Shown here: piece by piece, positions 58,851 through 64,000 of the stretch
How the letters are laid out: each line of letters opens with the position of its first letter
Position numbering within the stretch: position 1 is the stretch's first letter
Origin: Lonicera japonica
Lineage: Eukaryota > Streptophyta > Magnoliopsida > Dipsacales > Caprifoliaceae
Assembly (NCBI GenBank): GCA_021464415.1
Contig: CM038466.1
Location: 49,971,356-50,035,355 of the forward strand
Direction: 5' to 3'
Length of the DNA: 64,000 nt
Made by a program: the position numbers and the translations under genes
The notes under the pieces: model-generated
What the model was told of the DNA's origin: nothing
Databases searched by the model: none
Seen by the model: the letters and a program-made list of their open reading frames with translations, nothing else

Positions 58851-59737
58851 CTAGGGTATACCCGTACCGGATGGCACGAAAAAATTGAAAAAGAATTGGA
58901 CAAAAGATAATAACATAGAAAATTGCATGTGAAGTTTGAAGTGTATTCAATCACAATGTCATTAATTGAACAATAATACAACTCATTGAGTATCATATTT
59001 ATTTTTTACATTCTATCTATTAACCATTTTTGTTTTACCGTCTCAAATAAGAGGTCTTAGTCTTTTTCTTTTTTTTTGTTTCGATGTATCCCAACTTGAC
59101 AATCTTATTATTATTTTTTTAAATATAATCAATACATTAAACAAAGTGTATTGAACAAAAGAAACAAATAAAGTAAAAAAAAAATAAAAGTAAGATCTAA
59201 TTCCTACGTTCAAACGATTTAAGGATACGGTCCAAACATTTTTTTAAGGGATGCGATCCCAAGATAGATATCAAAATTAACAGTATCTCCAAATACTGTG
59301 CCAAATACTGCGAGGAATATATTATAAACAATATTCTTTAAAATTTTAATTAATGATTGAATCTTAAAACCACCATAAAAAATTGTAATTTAAAATATTT
59401 CAACGTAGGATTTGGAAACAATTCACATTTGTGTGAAAACAAATAAGAAGAAATCAACTCCATTTTTTTTCTTTTCCCGTATAAATAAATTGACATATTC
59501 AAATTTTGAAGTGTGTGGGTAGGTGAGAGTGCGTGTGTGAGTGAAGAGTTTTTTTTGAGTGTATATTATTGGTGTAAGTAGTTTTATTAATTATTTGACA
59601 TCTTGATGTGTCTATAAAACTTATCTAAAGGTTCAGAAATAGCTCATACCATGCATTACGCATGTTTTTTTTAACCACGGGATGAATAGACTTTCGGATA
59701 AGAAGTTAGGTCAAATATGTTGTTTTATAATACAGAT
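58851..59737 (-). mobile_element. Non-autonomous Helitron (887 bp)
   Basis: On the minus strand the 5' end reads TCTGTATTATAAAACAACAT after A (complement of 59738); the 3' end is the hairpin CGTGCC-ATCC-GGTACG, then GGTATACCCTAG, followed by T (complement of 58850). Both ends match the element at 49860-50352, so the two are one family. No helicase or other coding region. Confidence 0.75.
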
Positions 59738-62700
59738 ATAAAAAATTATTACATATCATATTACACACACGTAAAATATGGTCTGCAACAATGGGTCTAT
59801 ACAAGTATACATAGATGGTCTGCGACAGATTCTGGTTGTAATTTCTTTAATTTTTGTTGTGGGGCTAAGAGTAAGGTCTAATGGACCTAGGGGTAGCATG
59901 ATCGCACGAGCGGGTGGCCCACAAAAGCACTTTGTTCTGTAAAGAGCCCACCATGTAGAGGAATTGATCATAATAAGGAAAATCAAAAGAAAAAAAAAAG
60001 TGAAGAGAAAAAAAAATATTGGGGGGTCCTTTTTTGAATTTGGCAAAGATGGGGGGAATGATTGCTTTAAGGTGGGCTTTGTTGCTTACCATGATTAATA
60101 TCACACGTGTGCCAACTGGATTTGCTAAAGAGGTCTAACCCACTAAACAACTCTCCTAAATTAGGGCTTTTTATCATTAACTAATGTTTCCTTTCATGTT
60201 TGGCTATTCGGCTCACTCTTTTGACAACCCACATATATTTTTCTTTTGATGAATACTTTTATGGAGACGTATGTTGGAACACAATTAAAAAATACAATAA
60301 CATGTTATTTATATATTGGTCAGTGAATTGTGTATATCAAGAATAAAATATATTCAAAAATTTATTACCGATCAATACATAAGGTATCACTGTAAACTTA
60401 AAATATGTATCGAAATCATGCTGTCCAAGATTTTTTTTTTTTATGATTGAATAAATAACAGTAGATTCCCTTAAACTGTGATTCCTTCGTCAAGACAAGT
60501 AGTTGACATTAAACTCCATTCAATTTTGTGATAGATAAGATCACTACAAGTACTATGTATACAATGACACACATACCTCGAATACAAAACAACAAATTTC
60601 TATAACAAAGATGTATATAATTCAACTCATAGATCCAAACGCCCCAAAACCGAATTTTATTACCTTTATCTTGTATAGGTTTTATGTTAGTTTTTGTCAC
60701 TTGAGGGGGCAAAGTGTAAATAAGTGATAGTTACGATCCTGTTTTTTCGCTTCATTGTCTCTAAATTTAAATGTCAGAATACATAAAAGAAGTGAGTGGA
60801 TTTTTCTATTGGTAGATGACCCTGTCTAACCTGCAGATCCTAGAAGTCTAATTGATTATAAATTTATTTTTATTTTTTTCGTGGGGGGAGGAGGAAGAAA
60901 AATGAGATTCCCGTAACTTGAAACAAAAACGTGAGGTGAGAGAATCTACCCCCTTTTCCACTATACTAACACTCCATTTGTGATTCAATAGTGTAGGTTT
61001 GATCAAAAGAAAAGGAGAAAAAATAACGTTAATTTTATGATTTTTATGTTTTTGTATGTGTAAAACTTTTACTTTTGCTCGTGTTATTGTAAATTTTAGT
61101 AACAGTTAGGGGACAGAAGTAGTAGTAAAGTTGGGAGAGAAAAATTGCTTCATTTTTAGTTTTTTACACAAAAATACTAAATTTAATTTAATCAATAGTC
61201 AATCTATTGCAATATTTTGTACATTATTAATTTATTTTTCCAAAGAAAATTGGATTTCTATTTCAAGAAGTGGAGAGTTTATTAAAATTTATCTCTCTCA
61301 CCAAATATACCTAATAGATGAAATTGTTAATATCTAAATAACCACACGACAACTTTCTTTCGGTAGGTGGCGTTAAGAGCATTTCTAATGTGAATATAAA
61401 TTAATTGTCGCACAATTGAAAAACCTCTCTAGAAATTAGTTAAAAAAAAATCATTTTCAATGACATATACGCTGGGACATTTTTTGGGGTATATATCTAT
61501 ATTTTTTATACAAATCGATCATTCTATAAGTATATTTTTTTTTCATAACAATGATAGAGACACAATAAAGAGTTTGATACTATGTTTATGTAGATTGAAA
61601 CCAGAACCCTCTTGTTACGAGAATAAGGAGGATACCAACGGCCTAGCGTCACACAACTATTTGTAATACTTTATTTATTACATATCATGAATTCACTGTC
61701 CCTGTAAAGAGTGGACAAACGACAGGTTCAATAATTACATCTATGTACATTGAGTCTAAAATTTTCTTATTACAAAGAAGACATTAACAGATTATAAGGC
61801 GGTTAGCTTGTCTTAAGAGATGTTTGATAACAGAACGATATGAAAATTGAATAATTGGCAATTAAATGACACTTGACATTCGAATTATTCTGGAAACTGG
61901 ATCCAAATCTTCATAAATGAACCAAGTAAAAAGGCCTGGGTATGGGCCTAAGACTATTGATTTGAACTCATATGTAATGCAGCCTAAATTGAAAATATCC
62001 AAAACAAAGAATTAATTGTCCTAATTTTTTATTTTTTTTTTGTGTGCATCCCCTACTTACCAAGTCTTATATTACTTAGATCAAGTCAAATAAAATTAGC
62101 AATAGGAGATAAAATCAACTTGTACAAATTTCATAATTTTATGAATTTATCACACTTTATAAGGACAATAAAGGGATAACAAGAACGATTGAATAAATAT
62201 CAACCTCTATGTTATCATGTTCGAAAAAAAAAATCAAGTAAATTTGCGAGCCGCTACAAGATTGAATTATGGTTTCTTCCCTAGTTTCAAGTAAACATAA
62301 AGTGTCTTCAGCTTTGATATAATTTTCAGCTTTTAATACATTTTATATTTTAGAAATTCTCTCTGTATATGATTTGTAATCCGTGTGTCAAAAACACTAG
62401 CAATTATTAAAAAAAAATCTTTTATCTCACCCTGTGAAAAATATCTTGTAATTTCAATCAATCAATCTTTAACCCTTATATTTTAAGATTCAAAAAATTA
62501 TTTATGGGTGAAAATTGTGATCATGTTGGAAATCAATTCTTTTCAAAAGGATCAAAAGAAAAGATTTCACGCACCCCACTTTGACTTTGTGCATGATTTG
62601 GACACTAAATTCTTTTCAGAGTTCCCATATGATCATTAGGCAATTTTAGATTTTTAGAGGTGGAGCATTTGAAAAAATCATTCCTCTTGGTTCAATAGTA

Positions 62701-64000
62701 TAAAGTTCTTATTAGAATAATTTTGGGATTGACTTGGTGCTTTTAAGATCTTTTTTTAGTGTTATCAAAATAATGTTTGACTAGCGGCAGTCACGCATTG
62801 CGAACAAGGATTTAATGAACTCCGCGAAAGATGATCCGAACACTCCTTGAAGAAATTCTCAAACTAAAAAAAAAGGAGCACTTGAAAAAGGCTGAAAGAG
62901 AACTAACTTTGGATAACAAATAAAGAAAAGGAAAGGAAAAAGAAGTACGCGCGGAAAGAGTAATATAAGTGGGTCATGGCCTCATAGGTTAATGGGTCTA
63001 TTATATATGGTGTGAAGGGATGCAAAAAGCAATAGCTGTTTTGATGTGGAAATGACAAAAGGGAGAATATGGGTTTGGGCTCATTGGTAGATTTAGTGGG
63101 GGTGAATTGTGTATATATGCATATTTTCTAATTTACACCTGTATATTTTGTATCATGAACTCATGAAATCTATGCAAGCATATAATATATGGATATAAAA
63201 TTTGTCATACGGACTGAACTTTTAACGACGATTTTTTGTCATTAAAAAATATCTCTTTATTATTTTAAAATAAAAAATTGCCGTTAAAGGTATCAGTCCG
63301 TACAGATCAATCCATATGAAAAATGCACTCTCTATATATATATATTTATGTGGGAAGGATGAAGTTTTTGGTGAAACTGAGTGAAGATGATTTTCATGAT
63401 TAGTAGATTATCTCCACCAAATTTTATTGAAAAATTCAACCGAAAAATGAATTAATCAAAAAATTTATATATAATGAATCAAGTTTGAATATGTTTTTTC
63501 ACTCGATAAAAGAGCTAGTCACTCATTTAAACTTGTACAAATCACAATTGAAACACAATAAAAAATAAAGCACGTGTAAACACTTACATCTGACAAAGTG
63601 AAACCGAATCTCCACACCCCCTGCCCCCCCAAGCTTTGTTGTACCCCATTTAAGTTGAGTGTTTTTTTTTTTTTTTTTTAAAGCAAAGAATTTGCTACGT
63701 TAAAATTTAAAAATAGGTGAAATAGATTTTTTTTTTTTTTTTTTTTTTTTTGTAGAAAGGTTAGGCTTCAAATAGATATTTTGAAACTAGAGTCACACAG
63801 TTAAGTATTTGTAATCACACCCTTTCAAATAAATTTAAATATCGGAACCAATGAAGTACGGATCTAGAATTTTTTTAGAAAGACGAACTAATGTAGATAT
63901 TTAATTAGCTTAAATTAGTCTAGAATTTAAAATTTTACATAATATGTTACTGAAAAAAATAATGAAACTGGGATTGGATTCGCCCTTATAATTAAAACTA
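59738..64000. other. AT-rich DNA, no gene seen
   Basis: No frame with a recognisable domain on either strand. Poly-T tracts at 63662-63680 and 63727-63750; (TA)n at 63334-63348. A 63355-63450 block resembles the centre of the foldback MITE at 41784. Confidence 0.5.
63195..63330. mobile_element. Small foldback MITE (copy 2)
   Basis: ATACGGACTGAACTTTTAAC...GATTTTTTGTC and inverted AAAAAATTGCCGTTAAAGG...CAGTCCGTAC. About 130 bp, family of 47760-47890. Confidence 0.55.

Noticed and set aside
60000..64000. Short frames of 60-100 codons
   Set aside because: AT-rich chance frames with no domain, start context or partner exons.

Overview
This is a plant nuclear segment, most likely from a eudicot. 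Two intron-rich genes sit in AT-rich DNA full of plant-type transposable elements. I see no rRNA or tRNA gene, no CRISPR array and no bacterial-type operon.

Two complete protein-coding genes can be assembled exon by exon with consistent phases. (1) On the + strand, 2200-43876, an O-fucosyltransferase-family (PF10250/GT106-type) type II membrane protein: 10 exons, 570 codons plus stop, 41.7 kb. Intron 4 starts with a GC donor and intron 7 is 23.7 kb long. (2) On the - strand, 57130-51808, an AUX1/LAX auxin influx carrier closest to LAX3: 8 exons, 468 codons plus stop. The genes converge, with stop codons 7.9 kb apart.

Almost everything else is mobile DNA. 1-1185: LINE endonuclease fragment. 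Intron 4 of gene 1 (5961-11297): a roughly 5 kb near-palindrome made from a MULE-like element and a Ty3/gypsy 3' end. Intron 5: a twin-primed LINE, a 5'-truncated LINE, SINE-like units and a Tourist MITE. Intron 7 (16724-40415): two inverted Ty1/copia pieces, a LINE with a foreign insert, two diverged ornithine-cyclodeaminase-like fragments, two opposed gypsy elements (one split by a complete copia element), a LINE ORF1 remnant with a SINE, and LTR-like stretches. 43.9-51.8 kb: a hAT element with an 8-bp target duplication and a non-autonomous Helitron. 57-64 kb: a second Helitron of the same family and otherwise AT-rich DNA in which I see no gene.

The most unusual signal is a gene for a LOB-domain (LBD) transcription-factor-like protein. 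It occurs four times, always in the same relation to a Ty3/gypsy retrotransposon: antisense, between the end of pol and the polypurine tract/3' LTR. One copy keeps an open 277-codon frame. A diverged subfamily keeps the LOB domain open without indels despite many amino-acid changes. This suggests a retrotransposon family that has captured and kept an antisense host-type regulator gene.
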